DNA of 64,000 nt. Origin: Rhodanobacter sp. B05 (GTDB lineage Bacteria > Pseudomonadota > Gammaproteobacteria > Xanthomonadales > Rhodanobacteraceae). The DNA lies in assembly GCF_002001085.1 (NCBI RefSeq), contig NZ_MUNU01000015.1, forward strand, positions 186,001 through 250,000. Reading direction: 5' to 3'. Under the pieces are notes generated by a model. It worked only from the letters and a program-made list of their open reading frames with translations. It did not search any database and had not been told where the DNA came from. Positions 1-8,249 of the stretch are shown here, piece after piece. How positions within the stretch are numbered: position 1 is the stretch's first letter; the number at the start of each line of letters is the position of its first letter. The translations under genes and the position numbers were made by a program.

Positions 1-159
1 CAGCAATTCGCCCTTGCCATCGGGGCACGGATGGTCCGTGTAGGCGACGGTTCCGCCCTGCGTGCACTTGTAGATGTTCTGCGCGGCGGCAGCGGGCGCC
101 ATCAGCAACAGCGCGATGGCCACGCCGCTCGCATATCGTCTGGCTATTGAAGTGTCCAT
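1..159 (-). CDS. DUF4124-type secreted protein, N-terminal part
   Basis: This gene runs off the left edge of the window, so only the first 53 codons are present. The visible protein starts MDTSIARRYASG, has a hydrophobic signal peptide ending near APAAAAQ, and continues NIYKCTQGGTVAYTDHPCP. That last stretch is the hallmark of the DUF4124 domain (a short secreted module with a 'YKC...G...YsD.PC' pattern), common in envelope proteins of Xanthomonadales. The function of the family is not established. The start is the only ATG in frame upstream of the signal sequence. The ORF is shorter than usual ORF-calling limits only because it is cut by the window edge. Confidence 0.7.
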   Translation of the reverse strand, partial: MDTSIARRYASGVAIALLLMAPAAAAQNIYKCTQGGTVAYTDHPCPDGKGELL

Positions 160-275
160 GGCAGCGCTCACTCTGCGACAACACGGATTAACAAGGCGTG
201 GATGGCAGACGAGTCCGCCGTCCTGCGGACCAGCTTGCACCGGGCTGCAACGACTGTCCAGCAACCCGCCGAGGA

Positions 276-998
276 TCAGCTCCGGCGCGGGATTTCCAGT
301 CCGCGCTGAACTGCCGGGCGGGCCAATCCGCGATCCAGCCATGCAGGCACGTGCAGGAGTCGATCGTAGCCGACCAGTTCGCGCGCTTCATAGAACGTGA
401 TCAGGTTGCGGACCCAGCCCAGCGTGGCGATGTCGGCGATGCCATAGTCGTCATCCATGATCCAGCGCCGTCCGCGCAGGCGCTCGTCGAGCACGGCCAG
501 CAGGCGCTTTGATTCGTCGACGTAGCGTGTCAGCGGGCGCTTGTCGGCGATGTTCTTGCCGGCGAATTTGTTGAAGTAGCCGAGCTGGCCGAACATCGGA
601 CCGATCGAGGCCATCTGGAAGAACACCCACTGGATGCATTCCCAGCGGCGCGCCGGCTCGGCCGGAATGAAGCGGCTGCTCTTGTCGGCCAGATACAGCA
701 GGATCGCGCCCGATTCGAACAGCGCCAGTGGCTGGCCGCCCGGGCCAGCGGGATCGATGATCGCGGGGATCTTGCCGTTGGGGTTGAGCGACAGGAATGC
801 CGGCGTGTGACTCTCGTTCTTCGCAATGTCGACCAGATGGGGCTCGTAGGCCAGTCCGGTCTCCTCCAGCATGATCGACACCTTCACGCCGTTGGGGGTG
901 TTGAGCGAATACAGCTGGATGCGTTCGGGATGTTGCGCGGGCCAGCGCGCGGTGACGGGAAAGTGCGACAGGTCAGACAAGGTACTTTTCTCGATCAT
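276..998 (-). CDS. Glutathione S-transferase, Nu class (YghU/YfcG-like)
   Basis: A predicted cytosolic glutathione S-transferase or disulfide-bond reductase of 240 residues. The N-terminal thioredoxin-fold domain shows IQLYSLNTPNGVKVSIMLEE, the 'TPNG' loop typical of the Nu class (E. coli YfcG/YghU), then NPNGKIPAIIDP and FESGAILLYLADK, which form the glutathione-binding cis-Pro and Glu/Ser motifs. The all-helical C-terminal domain follows (MDDDYGIADIATLGWV is the usual N-capping box region). I chose the ATG at 998 because the 27 upstream codons look random and the family normally begins shortly before the first beta strand. No operon partner is evident. Nu-class enzymes act on organic hydroperoxides and disulfides; the substrate here is unknown. 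Confidence 0.88.
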   Translation of the reverse strand: MIEKSTLSDLSHFPVTARWPAQHPERIQLYSLNTPNGVKVSIMLEETGLAYEPHLVDIAKNESHTPAFLSLNPNGKIPAIIDPAGPGGQPLALFESGAILLYLADKSSRFIPAEPARRWECIQWVFFQMASIGPMFGQLGYFNKFAGKNIADKRPLTRYVDESKRLLAVLDERLRGRRWIMDDDYGIADIATLGWVRNLITFYEARELVGYDRLLHVPAWLDRGLARPAVQRGLEIPRRS

Positions 999-1118
999 GG
1001 GTGAGGGAATGGCGCATGTTGGCCGATGACCCGGCAAGGTCGGGTGAAAGGCTGCCGCCGCATCGCGGATGCGTGGCATGAGAGGGACGCGACGCTTTCG
1101 GCATGTACGGACTGCGCT

Positions 1119-1772
1119 TCAATCCGCTGCATGCATGCGCCTGATGCGGACCGTGCTGCCACCCTCGAAAGTGACGACGAAGGTGGAGCCCTCGTGTTTC
1201 TGCGACTGCACCGGGATCGGGTCGGCGGCTTCGGCCGCCGCCAGCGCCTTTCGGTTGTAGGCGGCCGCTTGCCCGTCGGGAATCAGGGTCAGCGGCGGGC
1301 TCATCCGCACGAACGAGGTGAAGCGGCTGCCGCATTGCTGGCAGCCCGCCATCGAGCTGATCCATGGCAGTCGCTTGAGCCAGATGAAGTATTTGTTCTC
1401 GTGCTTGATCCAGATCCGGTATTCGCTGTTCTGCACCAGCGTGGTCGCGCCACCGGCGTCCCACACGCGCACGATGGCGGCCTGGCTGCAATCAGCGGTC
1501 GCGCATTCCTGCAACACCAGATACTCGTCGTCCGCCAGATGGATCGGTTGCACGCTGAGGATGTCGTCCTTGACCAGTGCCTGCGCCGGGAAGACCACCT
1601 GGGGCATGCGCGGGTCGACCTTGAAGTCCCCCGAAATGAGGTAGCCCCCGTGCGTCGAGGTATACGGCGCGGTTACCGTGATGCCCGGTAGGTTGGTCTG
1701 CGCAAATGCAGGAAGAGCGGCCAGGCACAGGCTCAACCCGATCACTGCCCCGGCGATCCTTCGTTCCTTCAT
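1119..1772 (-). CDS. Hypothetical periplasmic protein
   Basis: I do not recognise this 217-residue protein. It starts at an ATG preceded by a good ribosome-binding site (GAGGTGGGAA) and has a clean Sec signal peptide ending LPAFA|Q. The mature part is a mixed alpha/beta sequence. It includes a short segment ISSMAGCQQCGSRF with a CxxC pair that could be redox-active or bind metal, and it ends in a basic tail RIRRMHAAD. The 17 codons upstream of the chosen start are arginine-rich and lack a ribosome-binding site, so the longer form is unlikely. The gene lies alone between a GST gene and the thiamine-uptake genes, all on the minus strand. Confidence 0.6.
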   Translation of the reverse strand: MKERRIAGAVIGLSLCLAALPAFAQTNLPGITVTAPYTSTHGGYLISGDFKVDPRMPQVVFPAQALVKDDILSVQPIHLADDEYLVLQECATADCSQAAIVRVWDAGGATTLVQNSEYRIWIKHENKYFIWLKRLPWISSMAGCQQCGSRFTSFVRMSPPLTLIPDGQAAAYNRKALAAAEAADPIPVQSQKHEGSTFVVTFEGGSTVRIRRMHAAD

Positions 1773-1921
1773 TTCCCACCTCGTCGATCGAGGACGCTGC
1801 CGCCGCGCGGCCTCGGCGGGCACGATGCCTTCTCTCGCAGGATACCCCAGCCGATGGCTGCAACTGCTGACGCACGGTCGTCAGCGCCGCCGTGCACGCT
1901 TGCTCGAGGGGGACGGCTGGT

Positions 1922-2506
1922 TCATGGTGCAGCGGATGCTTCAGCGGCACTCCGCGTCGCGGCGTTGCGCCAGGCCTGCAAGCCGATCGCCGCCAGCACC
2001 ACGAAGCCGGCGTACAGCACCGAGGTGATCAGCAGATGCTTGTAGATGTATTCGCCGACATAGATCACGTCGACCACGATCCACAGCCACCAGGCGGCGA
2101 CATGCCGGCGGCCCTGCCACCATTGCGCGACCAGGCTGAACGCGGTCAGCGCGGCGTCGAGCCAGGGCAGGGCGGCGTCCGTCCAGCGGTGCATGGAGTA
2201 GCCGAGCACGATGGCCGCGAGTGCGCCGATCGCCACATGGCCGATGGCCTGCGCGCGTGGCAGTGGAGCGATCTGGACGCGGCCGTCGTCACCCAGGTTC
2301 TGCAGCCAGCGGCGCCAGCCATAGACGATCAACCCGGCGAAGGCCAGTTGCAGCAGCGCGTCGGAATACAGCTTCGCATCCACGAAGATCCAGCTGTAAA
2401 TCAGCACCGACAGCAGTCCGATCGGCCAGCACCACGACCGTCGTCTGGCCGTCAGCCAGACCGCCCAGGCGCTGATCAGCGCGCCGACGAGTTCGATCCA
2501 GGCCAT
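1922..2506 (-). CDS. pnuT: PnuC-family permease, probable thiamine transporter PnuT
   Basis: A 194-residue, Trp-rich integral inner-membrane protein of the PnuC family, with about seven hydrophobic segments and the family signatures SAWAVWLTARRRSWCWPIG, LIYSWIFVDAKLYSDALLQ and WWLWIVVDVIYVGEYIYK. PnuC proteins carry nicotinamide riboside or other vitamins by facilitated diffusion coupled to intracellular phosphorylation. Here the start codon overlaps the stop of the upstream TonB receptor (TGATG), so the two are translationally coupled. The pair lies downstream of a TPP riboswitch at 4762-4848. By analogy with the predicted PnuT branch, the likely substrate is thiamine rather than nicotinamide riboside. 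Membership of the family is clear; the substrate is inferred from context. Confidence 0.85.
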   Translation of the reverse strand: MAWIELVGALISAWAVWLTARRRSWCWPIGLLSVLIYSWIFVDAKLYSDALLQLAFAGLIVYGWRRWLQNLGDDGRVQIAPLPRAQAIGHVAIGALAAIVLGYSMHRWTDAALPWLDAALTAFSLVAQWWQGRRHVAAWWLWIVVDVIYVGEYIYKHLLITSVLYAGFVVLAAIGLQAWRNAATRSAAEASAAP

Positions 2507-4701
2507 CAGAATGCGTAGCTCGCGGAGAGACGTGCCAATCGCGGCGCGCCCGGGAAAAGATAGCTGTCTCCGCCGGAGGTACCGGTGTCGCGCCAGTAAA
2601 AGTGGTTGAACACATTGTCCACTGACAGGCGCCAGGTCAGCGCGTGGCCGTTCCACCGCGTGGCATAGCGCAGGCCGGCGTCGAACACATGGTACGCCGG
2701 CACACGCACCTGCCCGTCCGGGGTGGCGACATTGGACGAGGCATAACGCCAGCCGCCGAGCAAACTCAGCTTTGGCGCAAACGGCAGCCGGTAGTCGGCG
2801 TATACAGCGCTGCGGAAGCGCGGCACGTTGACCACCTGGTGGCCTTCGTACGATGGCGTGCCGGTGCTTTCGGCGCGTGCCTGGATCCAGCTGGCACTGG
2901 CGACCACGTTGAGGTTGTCGCTGAGCTTGCCGTGTGTGCCCAGCTCCAGTCCGGTGTGTACCTCCTCGCCGTGCTGCACGAAGGTGAAACCCTCCGGCGT
3001 GCCGTCCGGCTGCGCGAACTGGTAGGGCTGGTGGATGCGGTAGAGCGCAGCGGTGAGGTCCAGCGCGTCATTGGCCTGTACCTTGACGCCCGCTTCGACC
3101 TGTCGCGACAGGCGCGGGCCCAGCGTGGTACCGCCATTGCTGGCCCAATACGGTGCCTGGATGCCCAGCGAAAGTCCTTCGCTGTAGCTCAGGTAGACGG
3201 TGGTTGGCGCGTTCGGTTGCCACAGCACGGCGGCCTGCGGCAGTGCCTTGCTCAGACGGGTGTCGCGTTCCGGGGCACCGGTGTCGTCGTAACTGCGTTC
3301 GTGCAGACGCACGAAGCGTTCGCCGGCGACCAGCTGCCAGTGCTCGCCGAGGTGGACGCGATCCAGCGCGAACAGCGAATGCTGCCAGCTGGTGAGCCGG
3401 CGCACCGAGGGACCGGGCTGGTTGGGCGAGGGCGCGAAGTACGGCGGATCGACCTCGTCGATATTGGCGGTGCCGACGTAGTCGTACACGTACGCACGGT
3501 TGTCGATGGTGCGGCGGAATGCGCTGGCGCCGATGCTGACATCGTGGCTCAGCGCACCCGTATCGAGATGGCCCTCAAGCACGGCGCGCGCCTCGTCGCT
3601 GACGCGGGTGTCGTCGGGGCTGCGGAAGTCGTAGACGTCGTAGTCGCCGTTCGGGGCGAAGAAGTATCCCGGCGTGGCGCCGCTGGCGCAGTCGGATGAA
3701 TAGAAGCAGCCGTAGGCGAACGCCACGTTGTCGTCGATCGCGCTGCGGCTGTGGCCGCCGGCCATGCGCAAGCGCCAGTCGTCGTCGAGCATGTAGTCGA
3801 AGCGCAGGCTGCTGTTGGACGACTTGATGCCGACCGGCTGCTGCCACGGCTCGAAACCGAGCATGCGCGAGCTGTCCGGATGGGCGGGAATTGCGGTGCC
3901 GCCAAGCAACTGGTAGCCGGATACCGAACGCTGGCCGCTGGTCTGGTAGTCGCTGTCCAGTTCCAGCGTGGCGCGCTCGCTGATCTTCCAGTCGGCTGCC
4001 AGCGCCAGCATGCTGCGCCGGCCATCGGCGTGCTGTACGTACGAATGGATCGCCTCGTGCGCCGCGTTCACGCGCAAGCCGAACGCCGGCGTCAGCCAGC
4101 CACCGACATCGATGGCAGCATAACGGGAGCCGTGCGAGTCGGTACCGATGGTCACCTCACGCACCTCGGCCGGTCGCTTGCTCACGTAGTTGACCACGCC
4201 ACCCGGCTCCATCACGCCGGCCTCGATCCCGGCCAGGCCCTTGAGGACCTCCACGCGCTGGCGGTCCTCCAGCGGAACCTTCTGCTCGCCGGTGATGCCG
4301 AGGTTGTTGCCGCGAAAACCCGTGGCCGGGTCCAGCGGATAACCGCGGATCGTGATGTCCTGGTAGTAACCCACGGGTGCGTAGTTGTCGCCGAGCGAAG
4401 CGTCCTCGCGAGCGAGCTCGCTGAGCGTACGGATCTGGCGGTCATCCAGTTGCTGGCGGGTGACCACGGTGACCGCGGCTGGCGTGTCGTGCAGCGAGGC
4501 GTTGCCATAGCTGTCGATCGCGGTGTCGTGCCGGTCTCCGGGCGCGCGTGCCTGCACATGCACGGTGCCGAGGTTGGTCGCCTGCGCTGCGCCGGTTGGC
4601 TCGGTGTGCCGAGGGGGAGCGGGTTGCACGTCGGTGGCATGTGCGGGATGGGCCGCGCCGAGCGTGGCGAGCAGGGCAAGAACAAGGGGGGTGCGTGTCA
4701 T
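2506..4701 (-). CDS. TonB-dependent outer-membrane receptor, probable thiamine receptor
   Basis: A 731-residue outer-membrane receptor. It has a Sec signal peptide (MTRTPLVLALLATLGAAHPAHA), a TonB-box-like stretch near LGTVHVQAR, an N-terminal plug (TPAAVTVVTRQQL, ITIRGYPLDP, RVEVLKGLAGIEAGVMEPGG, VNYVSKRP) and a long beta barrel ending LSASYAF with the usual C-terminal aromatic. The plug resembles the siderophore-receptor branch (FpvA/FhuE-like). However, the mRNA leader carries a TPP riboswitch and the next gene is a PnuC-type permease, so thiamine or a thiamine precursor is the best guess for the ligand. The start is preceded by GGAAG at a suitable distance. Expected regulation is repression when cytosolic TPP is high. 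Confidence 0.9.
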   Translation of the reverse strand: MTRTPLVLALLATLGAAHPAHATDVQPAPPRHTEPTGAAQATNLGTVHVQARAPGDRHDTAIDSYGNASLHDTPAAVTVVTRQQLDDRQIRTLSELAREDASLGDNYAPVGYYQDITIRGYPLDPATGFRGNNLGITGEQKVPLEDRQRVEVLKGLAGIEAGVMEPGGVVNYVSKRPAEVREVTIGTDSHGSRYAAIDVGGWLTPAFGLRVNAAHEAIHSYVQHADGRRSMLALAADWKISERATLELDSDYQTSGQRSVSGYQLLGGTAIPAHPDSSRMLGFEPWQQPVGIKSSNSSLRFDYMLDDDWRLRMAGGHSRSAIDDNVAFAYGCFYSSDCASGATPGYFFAPNGDYDVYDFRSPDDTRVSDEARAVLEGHLDTGALSHDVSIGASAFRRTIDNRAYVYDYVGTANIDEVDPPYFAPSPNQPGPSVRRLTSWQHSLFALDRVHLGEHWQLVAGERFVRLHERSYDDTGAPERDTRLSKALPQAAVLWQPNAPTTVYLSYSEGLSLGIQAPYWASNGGTTLGPRLSRQVEAGVKVQANDALDLTAALYRIHQPYQFAQPDGTPEGFTFVQHGEEVHTGLELGTHGKLSDNLNVVASASWIQARAESTGTPSYEGHQVVNVPRFRSAVYADYRLPFAPKLSLLGGWRYASSNVATPDGQVRVPAYHVFDAGLRYATRWNGHALTWRLSVDNVFNHFYWRDTGTSGGDSYLFPGAPRLARLSASYAF

Positions 4702-4761
4702 CGTCGTCTTCCATTGCAGACGAAGCGACGGCGAGCCGACACGCCCGCTGGACGCATCGAC

Positions 4762-4848
4762 TCTGCAAGCTCCCTACGCCGGTACAAACCGGATCAGGTT
4801 CCAAGGGACTCTCTCAGCCCGGCAACGCCGGGCACCCCCGCTTCAAGA
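4762..4848 (-). promoter_or_regulatory. TPP (thiamine pyrophosphate) riboswitch, THI element
   Basis: Read on the minus strand, the leader shows all conserved blocks of the THI element in order: GGGGGTGCCCGG, then GGCTGAGAGAGTCCC, GAACCTGATCCGG, a short stem TTTGTACCGG, and the closing CGTAGGGA. The AAGC/GCTT ends can form the P1 stem. The element lies about 60 bases upstream of the TonB receptor start, so TPP binding would control the receptor-PnuT unit. The mode (translation or termination) cannot be decided; no clear terminator with a U-run lies between it and the start codon. Confidence 0.95.
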
Positions 4849-4882
4849 ATGCATATTGAACCACGAATGGCGGGGCAATGGC

Positions 4883-6016
4883 TCAGGCGCAGTCGCGGAT
4901 GGCCTGCAGCATGGTTTGCCCGGCGGGCGTGAGGAACCAGCCGGCGTGCCCGCGCAGGAAGGTGTCGTAGGCGACATCGGCGCTTTCGCTCGAATGCGTG
5001 ATCGCGTGGAAGTACTCGACCTCGGACAGCGCGAAATCCACGTGGACCAGCGGCAGCAGGTCGGCCAGCAGGCGAATGTCATCGCCTTCCAGCGGGCGTA
5101 TCCGGCGATAGTCTTCGATCAGCGCGCAGGCGATGTCGGGATGCGCCGCCGCGTCGCCGGTGTCCAGCGCCAGCCAGGCGATCGCGTTGCGCTCGATCGA
5201 AGTGGCCAGGTCGAACAGCGCGCAGTTCGCGGCGGCCAGGCCGAAGTCGAGCACCGAGGCAATGCTCGCGCCATCGCCCGGGTCGCTCCAGCACAGGTTC
5301 GAGACGTGCCAGTCGCCATGGGTCCATAGCCGCGGCTCGCGTGTCAGCCGTGGCTGGACCTTGCCGTGCCAGGGAGCGAGCAAGGCGGCGAGATCGTCCT
5401 GCCAGTCACGCTGGCGCAGGTAGTCGGCCAGGCCGGGGCGTTGCGGCAACTGCGCGCGCAAGCTGGCCACGGGGTCGGGAGCGGCGATCAACTCGCTGCG
5501 TGCCACGAGGATGTGGGTGTCGCGTTGCGCCGCGTCGTAACCCGTGCTCGCGTCGTGCAAGGCGGCGAGCATGCGGCCGGCGCTGCGCGCGTGTGCGCGG
5601 CTGGTCAGCGGCTGCCACGAAACTGTCTCGCGATACAGGTCGATGCCGGCGGCGCGCTGATGGACTTCGTACACCCAGTCGCCCAGCGCCACCACCGAAG
5701 CACCGTCGACATCCTGCAGCACGACCGGTATCGGCACGCCGTGGTCGCGCAGGTGCGCCATGAAGCGGTGCTCCTCACCCAGCGTGGCCGCGGAACGCAC
5801 ACGGCGGTGATGGCGCTTGACGAAAAACTCCCCCTGCCGCGTTTCGACCAGGCAGGCCGCCGACAGCGGACGCGGACTGTGCCACGCAATGCGCAGCGGC
5901 GGGCCCGGTTGCGAGTAACGCCACAACAACGACTCGAGTTCGGACGGTGTCAGCGCCGGCCAGTCCGGCGCGATTTCATCGCCGGCCAGTCCGTGCACGA
6001 GGTGATCGGGATTCAT
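4883..6016 (-). CDS. Aminoglycoside phosphotransferase-fold kinase
   Basis: A 377-residue cytosolic kinase of the APH/choline-kinase superfamily. The N-lobe contains GEFFVKRHHRR (ATP-anchoring Lys). The C-lobe has LWTHGDWHVSNLCW, the catalytic loop with Asp and Asn, and SVLDFGLAA, the metal-binding DFG-like motif. All key residues are present. The natural substrate is unknown. The gene lies directly upstream, on the same strand, of the thiamine-uptake leader, so it may be transcribed into it. E. coli thiamine kinase ThiK also has this fold, so a thiamine kinase role is possible but unproven. A stress-type or homoserine-kinase-like role is an alternative. The ATG at 6016 was chosen because the upstream 20 codons look non-coding. 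Confidence 0.75.
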   Translation of the reverse strand: MNPDHLVHGLAGDEIAPDWPALTPSELESLLWRYSQPGPPLRIAWHSPRPLSAACLVETRQGEFFVKRHHRRVRSAATLGEEHRFMAHLRDHGVPIPVVLQDVDGASVVALGDWVYEVHQRAAGIDLYRETVSWQPLTSRAHARSAGRMLAALHDASTGYDAAQRDTHILVARSELIAAPDPVASLRAQLPQRPGLADYLRQRDWQDDLAALLAPWHGKVQPRLTREPRLWTHGDWHVSNLCWSDPGDGASIASVLDFGLAAANCALFDLATSIERNAIAWLALDTGDAAAHPDIACALIEDYRRIRPLEGDDIRLLADLLPLVHVDFALSEVEYFHAITHSSESADVAYDTFLRGHAGWFLTPAGQTMLQAIRDCA

Positions 6017-6139
6017 GGGAAGCGCGGGTGACCTTGCAGACGGACAGGCTGGATTATCGCCGATGGGCACGGCCACTGCTTTCGGCGCGAGCCGGTATCG
6101 CGTCTAATGACAACTCATCCCGGGACTTGCCGTGATTCC

Positions 6140-7051
6140 ATGAGCGCATTGCTGTTGCTGTTCGTGTGCCTGATCCTCGGCGTGCTGGTGGCGCGATTCG
6201 CCAAGCCGCCGGCGGGCATCGTACCGGGCATCAACTGGTGGGTACTGAACGTGGCGCTGGCCGCGCTGGTGCTGGAGTTGATCCCGAAGCTGAAGTTCGA
6301 CGCGCAACTGTGGTTTCCGGTGGCGGCGATGTGGCTCACCTTCGGTGGGGCCTGGTTGCTGTTCGGACTGCTCGGCCCACGCATGGGTTGGTCGCGACAG
6401 CGTACCGGCGCGCTGATCCTGGTCTGCGGCTTGGGCAATACCGCCTACATGGGCTACCCGATGATCCAGGCCCTGCATGGCAAGGCCGGGCTGGCGCTGG
6501 CGGTGGTGGCCGACCAGCTCGGGGCGTTCCCGGTGCTCGCGTCCGCCGGCATCGTGGTGGCCTCGATCTATTCCGGACGCACGCCGCAGCCGCGCCTGAT
6601 GCTGCGCCGCATTCTTTCATTTCCTCCGTTTCTGGCGCTGTTGCTGGGTATCGTGGTGGGCCGGCTCGGCGGCTGGCCGAGCTGGCTGGATGGCGTGTTC
6701 GCGCCGATCGGAGCCACGCTGACCCCGCTGGCACTGTTTTCGGTCGGACTTCAGTTCAAGTTCCACCCGGGTCAGCGGCAGTTCGGTGCGGCGAGTTGGG
6801 GGCTGGGCTGGAAACTGCTGGCGGCCCCGCTGCTGTGCTGGCTGCTCGGGACCGTGGCCGGGGTTGGCGGACTGGTGCTCACGGTCGGCGTGCTGCAGGC
6901 GGCGATGGCGCCGATGGTGTCGGCGGCGATCCTGGCCGACGAGTACGGCCTGGAACCGACCCTGGCCAATACCGTGCTGGGCGCCGGCATCGTGCTGTCG
7001 TTGCTGACGGTGCCGCTGGGCAACCTCCTGATTGGTGGCGTGGCCCCGTGA
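6140..7051 (+). CDS. Auxin efflux carrier (AEC) family permease
   Basis: A 303-residue integral membrane protein with about ten hydrophobic segments arranged in two similar halves, as in the AEC family (bile-acid/Na+ symporter fold). Typical features are the N-terminal MSALLLLFVCLILGVLVARF, a mid-protein charged cytoplasmic loop (YSGRTPQPRLMLRRI) and the second-half GVLQAAMAPMVSAAILADEY. Bacterial members transport organic anions such as malate or malonate; the substrate cannot be read here. An alternative ATG lies at 6107, but the ATG at 6140 starts directly at the first transmembrane helix. The gene is divergent from the kinase gene at 4883-6016. Confidence 0.8.
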   Translation: MSALLLLFVCLILGVLVARFAKPPAGIVPGINWWVLNVALAALVLELIPKLKFDAQLWFPVAAMWLTFGGAWLLFGLLGPRMGWSRQRTGALILVCGLGNTAYMGYPMIQALHGKAGLALAVVADQLGAFPVLASAGIVVASIYSGRTPQPRLMLRRILSFPPFLALLLGIVVGRLGGWPSWLDGVFAPIGATLTPLALFSVGLQFKFHPGQRQFGAASWGLGWKLLAAPLLCWLLGTVAGVGGLVLTVGVLQAAMAPMVSAAILADEYGLEPTLANTVLGAGIVLSLLTVPLGNLLIGGVAP

Positions 7052-7120
7052 TGGCGCTTGCGTCCGGACTGCGCTGCATCGAGACTGGGCACGGGATTCT
7101 CGGGGGCAGGGGCTCGCGTC

Positions 7121-7711
7121 ATGTCAGGCTTTGAGCTGATCCGGCGATTTTTCGGCAGTGAACATGGCGAGCGCCGCGCGGCACCGCGCAGTGGCGTGCC
7201 CAGGGAAGCCCATATTCTGGTGGTGGACGATTCGGCGACCATCCGGGCCGTGCTCGGCAAGATGTTGAGCCAGGACGGCCATGTGGTGCTCAAGGCGGCC
7301 GATGGCGAGGCAGCGCTCGAGCTGGCTCGCACCGAACTGCCGGACCTGATCTTCCTCGACATCGTGATGCCGGGCATGAACGGCTTCGCGGTACTGCGCG
7401 CGCTGCGCCGGGAGGCGCTTACCCACCACATCCCGATCGTGATGATCAGCGGCAACCTGCAGGCCACCGAGCAGTTCTACGTGCAGCGTTTCGGCGCCGA
7501 CGATTTCATGAAGAAGCCTTTCGGCCGCAGCGAAGTGTTCGCGCGCATCCAGCACCTGACCCAGGCGGGTCGACTGGTGGTTCGCCCTCGCGCCAGCGCG
7601 CCGACCTTGCCGGCGGAGCCGGCGCTCACGCCGGACGAGCATGCCGCCATTCCGGACATCGCCATGCCCGATCCGCAGCACATGGTGCCGCCGCAGGGCG
7701 AAACATCCTGA
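7121..7711 (+). CDS. CheY-like response regulator (PilG/PilH type), copy 1
   Basis: A 196-residue single-domain response regulator. The receiver domain (about residues 27-150) has the acidic pair in HILVVDDSATI, the phosphorylation site in LIFLDIVMPGMNG, the switch Ser in IVMISG, and the conserved Lys in DDFMKKPF. There is no DNA-binding or enzymatic output domain. It has a short N-terminal extension (MSGFELIRRFFG) and a C-terminal tail containing AIPDIAMPD. Both extensions recur in the paralogue at 8250-8876. Such regulators often work in twitching motility or chemosensory pathways. The start is preceded by AGGGG. No histidine kinase lies nearby. Confidence 0.85.
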   Translation: MSGFELIRRFFGSEHGERRAAPRSGVPREAHILVVDDSATIRAVLGKMLSQDGHVVLKAADGEAALELARTELPDLIFLDIVMPGMNGFAVLRALRREALTHHIPIVMISGNLQATEQFYVQRFGADDFMKKPFGRSEVFARIQHLTQAGRLVVRPRASAPTLPAEPALTPDEHAAIPDIAMPDPQHMVPPQGETS

Positions 7712-7736
7712 CCCGTCTGGTCGAGCAGCCGCCGTC

Positions 7737-8138
7737 ATGACGCAGCCGGATTCCATGCCCTCCGAATTGCGCGTCGATGTGTGGCTGTGGGCGGCGCGTT
7801 TTTTCAAGACCCGCAGCCTGGCGCGGCAGGCGATCGAGGCGGGCCGTGTCGAGGTCAATGATGCCGGTTGCAAGCCGGCCAAAGGCTTGCGCGTGGGCGA
7901 TCACCTGCGCGTGGGTCGCGCCGAGGAACGCCTGGAAGTATCCATATTGGCCCTGTCTGCACGACGCGGACCGGCCAGCGAGGCGCAACATCTGTATCGC
8001 GAAACCGATGTCAGTCGCGCCGCGCGGGAGGCTCTGCGCGAACAGCGTCGATTGAGCGGCGCAGCGTTCGATCACCCGCCGCGTCGCCCCGACAAGCAGG
8101 CCCGACGACAGTTGCGGAAGATCAAGGACTTGCGTTGA
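7737..8138 (+). CDS. hslR: Heat-shock protein 15, S4-domain ribosome-rescue factor HslR
   Basis: A 133-residue RNA-binding protein. The N-terminal half is an S4 domain (ELRVDVWLWAARFFKTRSLARQ, then GRVEVNDAGCKPAKGLRVGD), and the C-terminal half is highly basic (PPRRPDKQARRQLRKIKDL). This matches Hsp15, which binds 50S subunits carrying stalled peptidyl-tRNA after heat stress. The gene starts 25 bases after the first response regulator and is followed by the second one, so it sits inside a duplicated regulator pair. A second in-frame ATG lies at 7755. Confidence 0.88.
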   Translation: MTQPDSMPSELRVDVWLWAARFFKTRSLARQAIEAGRVEVNDAGCKPAKGLRVGDHLRVGRAEERLEVSILALSARRGPASEAQHLYRETDVSRAAREALREQRRLSGAAFDHPPRRPDKQARRQLRKIKDLR

Positions 8139-8249
8139 GAAGTTCGGGCTGAGCAGTGCGTCGCACATTGCCGCAACCATCTGCGCAAGCATGCACGCAT
8201 ATCCCCGAGGTGCGCCGATCGCGCATCTCCCGCTACCCGGAGAGCCTGC

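Noticed and set aside
1922..2506. Annotation of the PnuC-family gene as a nicotinamide riboside transporter
   Set aside because: Coupling to a TPP-riboswitch-controlled receptor makes thiamine the more likely substrate.
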